Positions 1 to 9,500 of a DNA stretch of 64,000 bases are shown one piece after another (position 1 is the first letter of the stretch; each line of letters begins with the position of its first letter). Origin of the DNA: Sphingobacterium yanglingense (lineage in GTDB: Bacteria > Bacteroidota > Bacteroidia > Sphingobacteriales > Sphingobacteriaceae); contig NZ_SNYV01000017.1 in the NCBI RefSeq assembly GCF_004363245.1, positions 1 through 64,000 on the forward strand, written 5' to 3'. Made by a program: the position numbers and the translations under genes. The notes under the pieces were generated by a model. That model made no database searches and was not told where the DNA came from. It saw nothing but the letters and a program-made list of their open reading frames with translations.

Positions 1-32
1 GCGGCGATCGCCCTCCGTTTCCGTTGGGACTG

Positions 33-62
33 CAAAGGTAGGAATCTTTTTTAAACCTCCAA
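33..62 (-). promoter_or_regulatory. Bacteroidota-type promoter pointing out of the window
   Basis: On the minus strand TTG (60-62) is followed after exactly 19 bases by TACCTTTG (33-40), which fits the Bacteroidota consensus TTG-N19/21-TAnnTTTG. Transcription would start near position 28 and leave the window. A GC-rich region follows the start, as is common for stable RNA operons, but the gene served lies outside. Confidence 0.6.
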
Positions 63-191
63 ATTTTATTTTAAAATATTTTCGGAGAAGATTGCAGAGG
101 ATAAAATCTATCGGATAAAACCGAAAAAACAATCCCTCTTTCTACCTTATGTCATCGTTCCGAAGAACCGTCCCTCCCTCGCGGAGTGGTG

Positions 192-222
192 CAAAGATAG
201 GGACTTTCAGACCACATTTCAA
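192..222 (-). promoter_or_regulatory. Second outward-facing promoter, followed by a UUCG hairpin
   Basis: TTG (220-222), 20 bases, then TATCTTTG (192-199) on the minus strand: a full match to the Bacteroidota consensus. About 25 bases after the expected start the transcript contains a hairpin closed by a UUCG tetraloop (157-168), and a run of six T follows near 128. It could head a short RNA or be the distal promoter of the operon beyond the left edge. Confidence 0.6.
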
Positions 223-500
223 AGACATCACACAAACTATTTTACACAATAAACCATAAAACACTGGAACATTGAACGATAAAATTGAAAAAAGAAAACA
301 AATAGGCACCATGGACTGCACAAAAGGCGGGATTATGCTATAATCAGCCAGGATTACTATGGATTTAAGCAAGGCATAACAGAGCCTTTATAGTGTTTTA
401 CCTCTATGACCCCTCTACAAACCCTCTATTATATCTCTAGGTACCCCCTAGAAAATTTAAAACAGAGACGAAGAAGCAAAGAAGCAATACCATACATACA

Positions 501-1961
501 CTATTGCCAACCCCCACCTAGAGATCTATACAAGGCGACGCATGCATTAAGTTGTCTTTGCTTTAACTCCACCAAATCCAATTCACTCTTTAATGCATTA
601 CTTTGCGCGGTAATAACCTCCAAATAGGTAGCATACCCACTTTTAAACAATAACGAAGCATTTTTTACGGCAAGTTCTGAATTAGAAACCCGCTCCTGAG
701 CTAAGAGTAATTGTTCTTTCTGCTTTTCTACAGTTATGATTGTATTTGAAACTTCCCCGACAGCCTCCATGACCTGGCGCTGAAAGTCAAGTTCAGCTTT
801 CTCTCGCTCTATCTTTGCCACCTCATACTGATTTTTCAATTTCTTATTCCGAAATACAGGAGCCGTTACTCCACCCGCTATACCACCGAGTAAAGCGCCA
901 GGTATATTAAACCAATTTTTTGCCAACATAGCATTCACTCCAAAAACTCCACTTAAACTTATACTTGGATATCGCATAATCTGCGCTATATTCATTTGAG
1001 CATTGGCCGCAACTAGAGCATACTCGGCCTGTTTGATATCCGGTCGGTTCCGTATAATATCCAAAGGACTCCCTAGAGAAATATCTTGATCAAAGTTGAT
1101 AAGACTATCATTTAATGTACTACTTCTATATACCGCAGCAGGCATATCTCCGACCAGCATTCTCAAAGAATTTTCTTGAATTGTAATTTCCTTTTCTAGA
1201 TCCGGGATTAGCGAAGCCGCAACCAATCGTTGTGACTCGGTCTGTTGGATGGCCAATGCTGTAATTTCACCTGCGTCAAACTGTAATTTTATCATGCGCA
1301 GCGTACTATCATTCAATTGCAGATTCCTTTTAGCGACTTCAATCTGTGCATCCAACATCAATAGATTAAAATAACCTGTAGCAATATCCGCAATAAGCTT
1401 CGTCTGAATTGCCGTTTTAGCTTCTTTCGTATCCATCCAGCTCGCTTTCAAAACATCTCCCTCTTGTCCTATCCTACCCCAAATATCCAGCTCCCAACTA
1501 AACTCAAGCCCCGTAGCATATTGTGATTGATATTTTGCCATAGATTCTGGTGCCTTTTCTCCTTTTTGTTCATACCACTTGGATGAAGCAGAACCATAAA
1601 AATCCTTTGAACGGTATTGTTGATTCACTGTCGCAATATTGGCATCTACTGTAGGCAAATAGTTCAGCTTATTTATTCTCAGATTACGGTTAGCAATCTC
1701 TATATTCTTTAAAGCAATCCGCATATCATAATTGTGAGAGAGCCCACTATCGATCAAAGTAATCAGATTGCTATCATTAAAGAAGTTTCTCCATTCAATT
1801 TGACTTAGCGAAGCGTCTCCTTCACTTGTTGTTTCAGCTGAACGGAAGGAAGCTGGTATATTTAAATTGGGTTGCTTATACTTTTCCCCAACCTTACAAC
1901 CCGTCAGAATAAAAAAAATGGTAAATAAATATAAAACTGCTTTTATTGACATATTATTCAT
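501..1961 (-). CDS. TolC/NodT-family outer-membrane efflux lipoprotein
   Basis: Outer-membrane channel of a tripartite RND efflux pump. The 486-residue protein starts with a lipoprotein signal whose lipobox ILTGC places the lipidated cysteine at residue 22. It then shows the two-fold outer membrane efflux protein architecture with long alpha-helical stretches, and has the usual family length. It is the last gene of the operon adaptor-pump-channel; the pump gene ends 2 bases upstream. An unusually clear Shine-Dalgarno (GGAGGAGG) lies just before the ATG and overlaps the end of the pump gene, so translation is probably coupled. The substrate cannot be read from the sequence; drugs, dyes or detergents are typical of the pump family. 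Confidence 0.93.
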   Translation of the reverse strand: MNNMSIKAVLYLFTIFFILTGCKVGEKYKQPNLNIPASFRSAETTSEGDASLSQIEWRNFFNDSNLITLIDSGLSHNYDMRIALKNIEIANRNLRINKLNYLPTVDANIATVNQQYRSKDFYGSASSKWYEQKGEKAPESMAKYQSQYATGLEFSWELDIWGRIGQEGDVLKASWMDTKEAKTAIQTKLIADIATGYFNLLMLDAQIEVAKRNLQLNDSTLRMIKLQFDAGEITALAIQQTESQRLVAASLIPDLEKEITIQENSLRMLVGDMPAAVYRSSTLNDSLINFDQDISLGSPLDIIRNRPDIKQAEYALVAANAQMNIAQIMRYPSISLSGVFGVNAMLAKNWFNIPGALLGGIAGGVTAPVFRNKKLKNQYEVAKIEREKAELDFQRQVMEAVGEVSNTIITVEKQKEQLLLAQERVSNSELAVKNASLLFKSGYATYLEVITAQSNALKSELDLVELKQRQLNACVALYRSLGGGWQ

Positions 1962-1963
1962 AG

Positions 1964-4900
1964 TTAATCCTCCTCCGACTTAAATTTCAACTTGACTCGC
2001 TCATCCAATGTTTTGAAAACGACAAAAAGCACCGGGATAATAAAAATACCGAAAGCTACCCCTGCCAGCATACCACCTGCGGCACTAAAGCTAATAGAAT
2101 GATTACCAATAGCCGACGGCCCGACAGACCACATAAGAGGGACCAAACCTGCTACAAATGCTAGAGATGTCATTAAGATTGGTCTCAATCGCAACTTTGC
2201 ACCTTCAATAGCGGCATGATATACACTCATTCCCTTATCTCGCTGCTGAACAGCAAACTCAACAATAAGAATTGCATTTTTTGCCAACAATCCTATTAAC
2301 ATAATCAGTCCAACCTGCACGTAAATATTATTTTCTAAACCAGCCATTAGAACGGTAGCGAAAACACCAACTAATCCAACAGGAACAGAAAGCAAAACTG
2401 CCCATGGCAAAATATAACTTTCATACTGCGCAGCTAATAAGAAATAAATAAACAAAATACTCAAACCGAAGATGAGTACAGTCTGTGATCCTGATTTACT
2501 CTCTTCATAAGACATTCCGGTCCATTCATATCCAAAATTCCCCGGCAACTGTTGAACCGCCAATTTTTCTATTGCCTCCATCACATCTCCTGTACTATAA
2601 CCTGATGAAGGGCTAATATTTACCGTAATGGCGTTGTAGAGATTATATCGTGCTATGGTCTCTGGCCCGACTACCTTATTGAGCGTCATTAATGTACCAA
2701 CAGGAACCATCTTTCCTTCTTTATTACGGACGAAAATGGAGTTTAATGACTCCGGATCTGTACGATGCTCAAAATCAGACTGCATATATACCCGATAAGT
2801 ACGTCCAAAACGGTTGAAATCTCCTGCACTCACACGTGCAAAGTACATCCGGATTGTATTCATCATTTCTTTAATGTCTACCCCCATACTTTTTGCCTTC
2901 ACCACATCAATGTCTGCTTCATATTGTGGAAAATTAGATTTAAATGAGGTATAGGCATTATCAACCTCTTTCAATGCATTGATTTTATTAATAAAGGAAT
3001 CCGCAACAATATCAAAATCTCGAATATCTCCTCCCAACCTGTCTTGGAGAACTAACTCTACACCGGCAAAATCACCAAATCCTTGCACTGTAGGCCTTGG
3101 AAATACTTTAAATGTCGCCTCATTGATGACCGACAAGTCTTTACGAACGGTATCCATAAATGCATTTATATTCTTAATTTCTTTTCGTTCTGCATGTGGT
3201 TTCACGTTTATGTACCCAGCTGCAAACGCAGGGCTAGTCCCTCCTCCCAAAACATTAAAGCCTGAAACAGTAGTCATACCAGCAATATCCTTTCGCTTTT
3301 GTAAAATACTATCTGCCTGACGTAGGACAGCAGTGGTTCTAGACAAAGAAGCCCCCGGAGGCATTGCCAAGGAATACGTAACAAAACTATCATCCTCAGT
3401 AGGAATAAAACTCTTTGGCGTATAAAACAAAAACAGTACGCCTATTACAGTAACTAAAAGCAACCCACCGAATGCAATTTTCTTATGTCCTATTAAATAT
3501 TTTACACCAACAATATATTTGTCCGTAAACCTGTCAAACGAAGCATTGAAAGCGTTGAAGAATCTTTGCTTATACTTTTGTACTTTATTTAGATCTTGTT
3601 CGGCTTCAATATCCTTAACATGAATCGGTTTTAAAAGCAACGCGCATAATGCAGGTGATAAAGTCAATGCGTTGAAGGCAGAAATCAAAATAGCGGTAGC
3701 AAGCGTATATGCAAACTGCCTATAAAAAATGCCAACAGGTCCTTCCATAAATCCTACCGGTAAAAATACGGCTGCCATCACCATCGTTATAGACAATATC
3801 GCTCCTGTAATCTCAGACATCGTCTGCACGGTAGCCTCTTTTGCGCGCATTCCAGTCTCATGCATCTTTTGATGAATCGCTTCCACCACAACAATTGCAT
3901 CATCGACCACAATACCAATCGCCAGCACCAGCGCAAACATTGTTAATACATTAAGCGAAAAACCAAACAGACTAAGGAAAAAGAAGGTTCCAACTAGAGA
4001 AACAGGAATTGCGATAGCAGGTATCAAAGTAGATCGAAAATCCTGTAAGAATATAAACACAATGATAAAAACCAAAATAAAAGCTTCAAACAAGGTGGTT
4101 TTCACTTGATTAATAGATTGATCTATCTGATCTCTAACGCTATAGGAAATCTCATAATGAATTCCCTCGGGAAAAGATTTGGACAATTCTTCGAGAACTT
4201 TCCGAACCTCAATATCAATCTGATGCGCATTCGAACCACTCGTCTGTGTAATATTCAAAGTCAGCCCCGGGTTACCATCAACTTTATTATCACTTCCTAA
4301 ATTGGTCGCTCCAAATTCAATTCGTGCAATGTCTTTGAGATAAAGTATGGACCCATCTTTATTTGTTTTGATGACCATATTTTCAAATTCCTCAGGCTTA
4401 CTGAACCGTCCTTTGTGTTTGATTACGGTTTCAAAGACCTCATCTGACGTCTCACCAAATTTACCTGGAGCAATCTCAAAGTTCTGATCATTCAACGCCT
4501 TAGTAACATCCTGCGGAATAATGTCATAAAGTGCTAACTTTTCTGGATTCAGCCACACACGCATAGAATAATCCCGTGCTCCCAACCGGGAAACTTGGGC
4601 TACACCGTCCACACGTAGTAGAGGCCGTATCATATTAATCTGCGAGAAAGCCTGTAAAAATGTCTCATCGTATACAGAATCCTGATGATCCGAGAAGATA
4701 TTTATAGTCATAATTGCACCACTCTGTCGAGGCTGCACTGTAATCCCGTTTTCATTGACTTCTGCAGGTATAGCACTGATTGCTTTTGATATTCGTGTCT
4801 GTACATTTACCGAAGCGATATCGGGGTTAGTTCCTGTTTTAAAAAACACCTGTACGGAACCTGAGCCAGAGTTTGTAGCAGACGACTTAATGTAAGTCAT

Positions 4901-5122
4901 GTCTTCTACCCCATTAATAGCTTCTTCAATAGGCAGTAAGACACTCTCCGCAACGGTCTCTGAGTTCGCTCCTGGATAGCTCAATGAAACAACAACACTT
5001 GGTGGAGCTATCTCTGGAAACCGGGTAATCGGTAGAGTCTTAAGTCCCACCAGTCCTAAAATCACCAAGATTAGGGACATCACCGTAGCCAATACAGGTT
5101 TATTTATGAAGGTTTTTAACAT
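1964..5122 (-). CDS. RND efflux pump, HAE1 family (AcrB-like inner-membrane permease)
   Basis: Proton-driven inner-membrane pump, 1052 residues when started at the ATG at 5122, which gives the typical pump N-terminus MLKTFINKPVLA; a 13-residue upstream extension in frame is unlikely. Family features visible: a first transmembrane helix, large periplasmic porter/docking loops, GIVVDDAIVVVEA with the paired aspartates of the proton relay at D407-D408, the lysine in LLAKNAILIVEF of the later helix bundle, and a second transmembrane half ending near residue 1045. It sits between its adaptor (upstream) and its outer-membrane channel (2 bases downstream). All expected proton-relay residues are present, in contrast to the fused pump at 6563. 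Confidence 0.95.
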   Translation of the reverse strand: MLKTFINKPVLATVMSLILVILGLVGLKTLPITRFPEIAPPSVVVSLSYPGANSETVAESVLLPIEEAINGVEDMTYIKSSATNSGSGSVQVFFKTGTNPDIASVNVQTRISKAISAIPAEVNENGITVQPRQSGAIMTINIFSDHQDSVYDETFLQAFSQINMIRPLLRVDGVAQVSRLGARDYSMRVWLNPEKLALYDIIPQDVTKALNDQNFEIAPGKFGETSDEVFETVIKHKGRFSKPEEFENMVIKTNKDGSILYLKDIARIEFGATNLGSDNKVDGNPGLTLNITQTSGSNAHQIDIEVRKVLEELSKSFPEGIHYEISYSVRDQIDQSINQVKTTLFEAFILVFIIVFIFLQDFRSTLIPAIAIPVSLVGTFFFLSLFGFSLNVLTMFALVLAIGIVVDDAIVVVEAIHQKMHETGMRAKEATVQTMSEITGAILSITMVMAAVFLPVGFMEGPVGIFYRQFAYTLATAILISAFNALTLSPALCALLLKPIHVKDIEAEQDLNKVQKYKQRFFNAFNASFDRFTDKYIVGVKYLIGHKKIAFGGLLLVTVIGVLFLFYTPKSFIPTEDDSFVTYSLAMPPGASLSRTTAVLRQADSILQKRKDIAGMTTVSGFNVLGGGTSPAFAAGYINVKPHAERKEIKNINAFMDTVRKDLSVINEATFKVFPRPTVQGFGDFAGVELVLQDRLGGDIRDFDIVADSFINKINALKEVDNAYTSFKSNFPQYEADIDVVKAKSMGVDIKEMMNTIRMYFARVSAGDFNRFGRTYRVYMQSDFEHRTDPESLNSIFVRNKEGKMVPVGTLMTLNKVVGPETIARYNLYNAITVNISPSSGYSTGDVMEAIEKLAVQQLPGNFGYEWTGMSYEESKSGSQTVLIFGLSILFIYFLLAAQYESYILPWAVLLSVPVGLVGVFATVLMAGLENNIYVQVGLIMLIGLLAKNAILIVEFAVQQRDKGMSVYHAAIEGAKLRLRPILMTSLAFVAGLVPLMWSVGPSAIGNHSISFSAAGGMLAGVAFGIFIIPVLFVVFKTLDERVKLKFKSEED

Positions 5123-5199
5123 ACTGTTTGGATTTAATAAGCAATAGTTTTCAAGCGCCATCAGTTAAGACAGCGCGAGAAACTTTGGTACATTGAAAA

Positions 5200-6360
5200 T
5201 TATTGTTGAATTGGGGTTACTGTTGATCCTTCAGTAATCTTATCCAAGCCGGTCAGCAAGACACGCTCGCCTACGGCAAGACCGTCCGCGATGATATAAT
5301 TATCTTTACTCTTACCACCTATCGTAACAACACGGCGGCGTACTTTGTCTTCCTTATCCAACACATAGACAAAAGTCTTGTCTTGTAATTCACTGGTCGC
5401 TATTTGTGGAATCTGGATTACATTTTTCTTTACTTCGGAGATTTTTAGCGTCCCAGTACTTCCACTTCGCAACATGTTGTCGGCATTAGGAAAAGAAGCT
5501 CTTAGGGAAATTGCTCCTGTAGTACGGTCGACCTGCCCATTGATTGCGTCGACAGCGCCTTTATTCGTATACTCTTCACCATCCGCCAAAATCAAGACAG
5601 CATCTGGAAAGCTGAGCGCATTCCTACTTTTGGGAATTCCATTGATGCTATCCTCTTTAACCTTTAATTTTGAGAAGTATAAAAAATCAGACTCATTCAT
5701 AGAAAAATACACGTATACATCCTGTACATCGGACAATACAGTCAATGGCTCTTTATCACCTTTACCAACAAGGTTACCTATCCTTTTTGGAATACGACCA
5801 ATATACCCACTAACAGGCGCTGTAATTATGGTAAAGCCTTGATTAATTTCGGCACTACGGACTGCTGCAGTAGCTTGATCGAGCGACGCTTTGGCCACCT
5901 CATAATCAGATTGCGCTGATCGTAAACGAACCTCAGAAATAACATCGTTATCCACCAAGGGTTTCAAACGTTCCATCTCTAAACGGGCATTTTTCAACTT
6001 TGCTTTCGCAACATTTTGATTAGCAACACTATTATTCAACAATTCCTGGTAGGCCGATGCATCTACTTTAAATAGCTTTTGTCCCTTCTCGACAAAGGAA
6101 CCTTCATCAACATAGATTTCCTGTAAAAGTCCCTCTACCTGAGGTCTTACCTCTACGTTTACCTTTCCTTCTATAGTCCCCAAATAAGTCTTAATCGTCG
6201 TTGCATCGCTCGCATTAACCGTATATACCGGGAGTGCCAAGGGCTTGGCTGTCACTTCATTCTCTTCGGATCTACCAATAAAACAACTGTAAAATGTAAC
6301 AATGACTAAAGCTGTCATTGAAACAATTGAAATATAAAAACTCACTTTCCTTTTTCTCAT
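5200..6360 (-). CDS. RND periplasmic adaptor (membrane fusion protein)
   Basis: Periplasmic adaptor linking the pump at 1964 to the channel at 501. The 386-residue protein has an N-terminal hydrophobic segment ending in FYSC, a passable but non-canonical lipobox with Cys26. Then come the half-lipoyl motif VDEGSFVEKGQKLF, a coiled-coil hairpin (about residues 95-165), the second lipoyl half with PVSGYIG, a beta-barrel and a membrane-proximal domain. It is the first gene of its operon: a terminator at 6512-6541 separates it from the upstream efflux operon, and a palindrome at 6395-6410 lies just in front. Confidence 0.94.
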   Translation of the reverse strand: MRKRKVSFYISIVSMTALVIVTFYSCFIGRSEENEVTAKPLALPVYTVNASDATTIKTYLGTIEGKVNVEVRPQVEGLLQEIYVDEGSFVEKGQKLFKVDASAYQELLNNSVANQNVAKAKLKNARLEMERLKPLVDNDVISEVRLRSAQSDYEVAKASLDQATAAVRSAEINQGFTIITAPVSGYIGRIPKRIGNLVGKGDKEPLTVLSDVQDVYVYFSMNESDFLYFSKLKVKEDSINGIPKSRNALSFPDAVLILADGEEYTNKGAVDAINGQVDRTTGAISLRASFPNADNMLRSGSTGTLKISEVKKNVIQIPQIATSELQDKTFVYVLDKEDKVRRRVVTIGGKSKDNYIIADGLAVGERVLLTGLDKITEGSTVTPIQQ

Positions 6361-6380
6361 ACTACTTAACTAGATTTTAG

Positions 6381-6410
6381 CAAATTAATAAAACGTAACT
6401 GATCTGTTAC
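6381..6410 (-). promoter_or_regulatory. Possible repressor operator before the second efflux operon
   Basis: At 6395-6410 is a near-perfect palindrome, GTAAC-t-GATC-t-GTTAC, with arms and centre symmetric and only the two bases flanking GATC unpaired. Just downstream on the minus strand, at 6381-6388, is TTAATTTG, one mismatch from the -7 consensus TAnnTTTG. The palindrome would fall in the promoter spacer, the position where TetR-type repressors of efflux operons commonly bind. No TetR gene lies in this window. Confidence 0.4.
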
Positions 6411-6511
6411 AGTCAAGAACGCAAAAACAATGCAAGTTTGGGTCCTCCCTTCCCTCTTTTAACAGTCTTTAACAGAATAAAAAGACGCATTCTGTCATTA
6501 ATTTGCATAAA

Positions 6512-6541
6512 AAAAGACTCTCCAGTTTTGGAGAGTCTTTT
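6512..6541 (-). terminator. Rho-independent terminator after the fused efflux gene
   Basis: A perfect 12-base-pair stem (AAAAGACTCTCC / GGAGAGTCTTTT) with a six-base loop is followed on the minus strand by a run of T. It lies 22 bases after the stop of the RND-OMF fusion gene and separates the two efflux operons; the symmetric A/T ends mean it could work in both directions. Confidence 0.9.
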
Positions 6542-6562
6542 CATTTCCAATGATTTAAACCC

Positions 6563-9500
6563 CTATTTCCATCCACCACCTAGGGCTTTATACAAGACAA
6601 CTTGGTTTAGCATCTTTTCTTTCAATACATCCACCTGAGCTTCCTGTGCTCCTATAACATCTTTTTGTGCCGTTACAATATCCAAATAATTGACTCGCCC
6701 GGCAATGAAAAGCTCTTCGGCCGCAATAATCGCAGATTCTAAAGCTTCCACCTGATTACGAACCAGGACTTCGCGCTCTTCGATAGCCCCTTGTGTATGT
6801 AGTGCTAAAGAAATTTCATTCACTGCATTCAAAATGACTTTTTCATACTCCAAAAATGCTATTCCATAATTTGCTTTCATAACCTCATACTGCGATTTCA
6901 GCTCCCGCTGTCTAAAAATTGGCACCGTGACGCTACCTAAAACTCCGTAAGCTACAGATTTATCCAAATTGAAAAGCTGGTCTATACTAAAAGTCTGTAA
7001 TCCAAAATAGGGACTGATTGCGACAGAGGGAAGAAAAGAGAGTCTGGCAACTTCCAAATCGCTAAAATTACCCTGCAACTCCAATGCCGCCCTACGGATA
7101 TCAATACGGTTATTAAAAAGTAAATCTATATTTCCAACATGTAACTCTTGGAATATCTCATGATTTGGGACATGCTCTTTTGTCCTCCCAATAGGCTGAT
7201 ATACCCGTCCTAAAAGTTGGTTGATCTGATGCTCGTATCCAATTATTTCTTGCATTGCCAAAGCCCTACGCGCCTTGGATTCTGCCAGAATAGATTTAAA
7301 CTGCTGTACCCCTAACTCGTCAGCACGACCAGCTTCTTTTTGGGCTTCAATAATACTTAAAGCCCGCTCATGCAATAGTATATTCTGCTCATACACCTTT
7401 ACTTTCTGATCCAATGCTATCAATTCAAAGTATGCTGCAGCAACACTGCTAACCAATTCAGTTTGTAACAACCGCTTAGTTTCGCTTTCGGCTAGCAACC
7501 CTAGAAAAGCAGCCTCTCTTCTATTACGTAATTTCCCCCATAGATCTATTTCCCAAGATGAACGCACACCTACGAAATAATCTGGAATGAACGGCTCTGG
7601 GATTCTTTCATCTGATGTGAGATTCTCCGAAAAATTCGAGTCATAGTTACCGATACCAGACTCCGTATAATGGCCATATTTCCTAAGTCCAGCTTCTACA
7701 GCTACATCCAATGTTGGTAACAATGCTGCCTTACGTTGTCTAAAATTAGCTTGCGCCACCTCAATACGATGAATAGCCTGCTTGAGATCTCTATTATTCA
7801 CCAAAACAGTATCGATGAGACCTTTCAAATGAGGATCAGAAAAGACCTGCTGCCATGGAATATCTCCTAAGGAAATACTGTCTGCTAATACCGTTTGAGC
7901 ATCAACTTTTACACTTTCACTTAATTCAGATTTAGTGACCTTCTTAGGAATGCTACAAGAAGACACCAACAACAAAGCTGCTAACACGGCTACTATCTGA
8001 CCTGTTTTTTTAGGTTTATTACGTTTTGAAAACAAAACCACTAACCCAGGAATTACAATAACCCCTAGAATTGTACCAATTACCATACCTCCTACTGAAG
8101 CTGTACCAATAGTCCTGTTACCAACGGCACCTGCACCATTTGCCAACATCAATGGAATTAGTCCCGCTGCAAATGCAAACGAAGTCATTAAGATTGGACG
8201 TAATCTCGCCACAGCTCCTTCTACAGAAGCTGTAAAAATATCCATCCCCTGCTTGTATTTCAGGTTGGCATATTCTACAATTAGAATGGCATTTTTACCT
8301 AACAATCCGATGAGCATCACTAATGCTACCTGCGCATAGATGTTATTTTCAAGGCCAAAGATTTTCAAGAAGATAAAAGCTCCAAATATTCCTGCTGGTA
8401 AACATAAGATAACGGGCAATGGAAGAAGGAAACTTTCATATTGCGCTGCCAAGAGCAGATACACGAATACAAGACAGAGTAGAAATATATATCCAGCTTG
8501 GTTACCCGATATTTTTTGCTCTCTAGTCATCCCAGACCATTCAATTTCATATCCTTGCGGGAGATTCTCTGCTATACGTTCTACCGCTTCAATGGCCTGC
8601 CCCGAACTAAACCCGGCAGCAGCTTGCCCCGTAATCATGGCAGAACTAAACATATTGTACCGAGTGATCTGTTCTGGACCATATACACGCTTCATCGTCA
8701 TAAAAGAAGAATAAGGAACCATCTCTCCGTCTGCAGTCTTGACATATAATGCCAATACATCTTCTGGTTTTTGACGGGAGAAGGCATCTGACTGAACCAT
8801 CACTTTATACATCTGTCCATAACGGATAAAGTTGGTAGCATACTGACTGCCCAAGAGAGTTTGTAAGGTATTCATCGAGTTTTCCACAGAAATACCTTTT
8901 TTGGCCGCTAGATCGTAATCGATTTCAAGCATGTATTGTGGAAAATTAACGTCAAAAGTAGTACTCGTACTTTCGATTACATCGTCGTTGTTTAGCTCTT
9001 TAATGAAATCATTCAGTACCATACTGGTTTTTGAGAGATCTTCATTACCACTTTTGTCCAACAAACGCAGTTCAAATCCAGAAGAGTTACCGAAGCCAGG
9101 AACTGTTGGTGGCGGGAAAAACTCTATTGTTGCATCCGCAATATGATCGGTCTTCTCCCTAAGAATCTTCATCACATCATCTACACTTTCGTCACGTTGA
9201 TCCCATGCCTTTAAGTTGATCATTCCCATACCGTAGGATGCTCCCGAAACCTCGGTCACAATACTATATCCTGCTAACGTAGATACAGTCTCTACGATAT
9301 CCAACTCTCGAGCAATCATATCCACTTCATCAAGCACCTTTTCGGTACGATCTACTGTAGCTCCTGGAGGTGTAGTCACAGCTACATAAATCATCCCTTG
9401 ATCTTCTGTTGGGATAAATCCAGTAGGTAGGATAGCTGCAGAACCCCAGGTAAGAACAAACATCAAGGCTAAGGCCCCTAAGGTAACGACTCTCCGTCCT

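Larger units (their letters stand above)
1..500. other. Gene-free left margin with outward-facing promoters
   Basis: I see no convincing coding region here. The stretch lies downstream of the efflux operon that ends at 501 and contains two promoter-like elements on the minus strand that would transcribe towards and past the left edge. It also holds a perfect ten-base palindrome at 3-12 (GGCGATCGCC) and, at 157-168, a short inverted repeat that on the minus strand forms GTTC-TTCG-GAAC, a hairpin with a UUCG loop. No clear terminator follows the efflux operon. Confidence 0.6.

Noticed and set aside
3-12. HIP1-like palindrome GGCGATCGCC as a repetitive element
   Set aside because: Single occurrence noticed; a ten-base palindrome can arise by chance and this is not a cyanobacterium.
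2979-3320. 113-codon open frame on the plus strand
   Set aside because: Antisense within the RND pump gene at 1964-5122, with no recognisable protein features.
7955-8030. Frameshift or lost stop splitting the fused gene in two
   Set aside because: The frame is open across the junction, with no ATG or Shine-Dalgarno for a separate channel gene. I keep the fusion but list a sequencing check in the findings.
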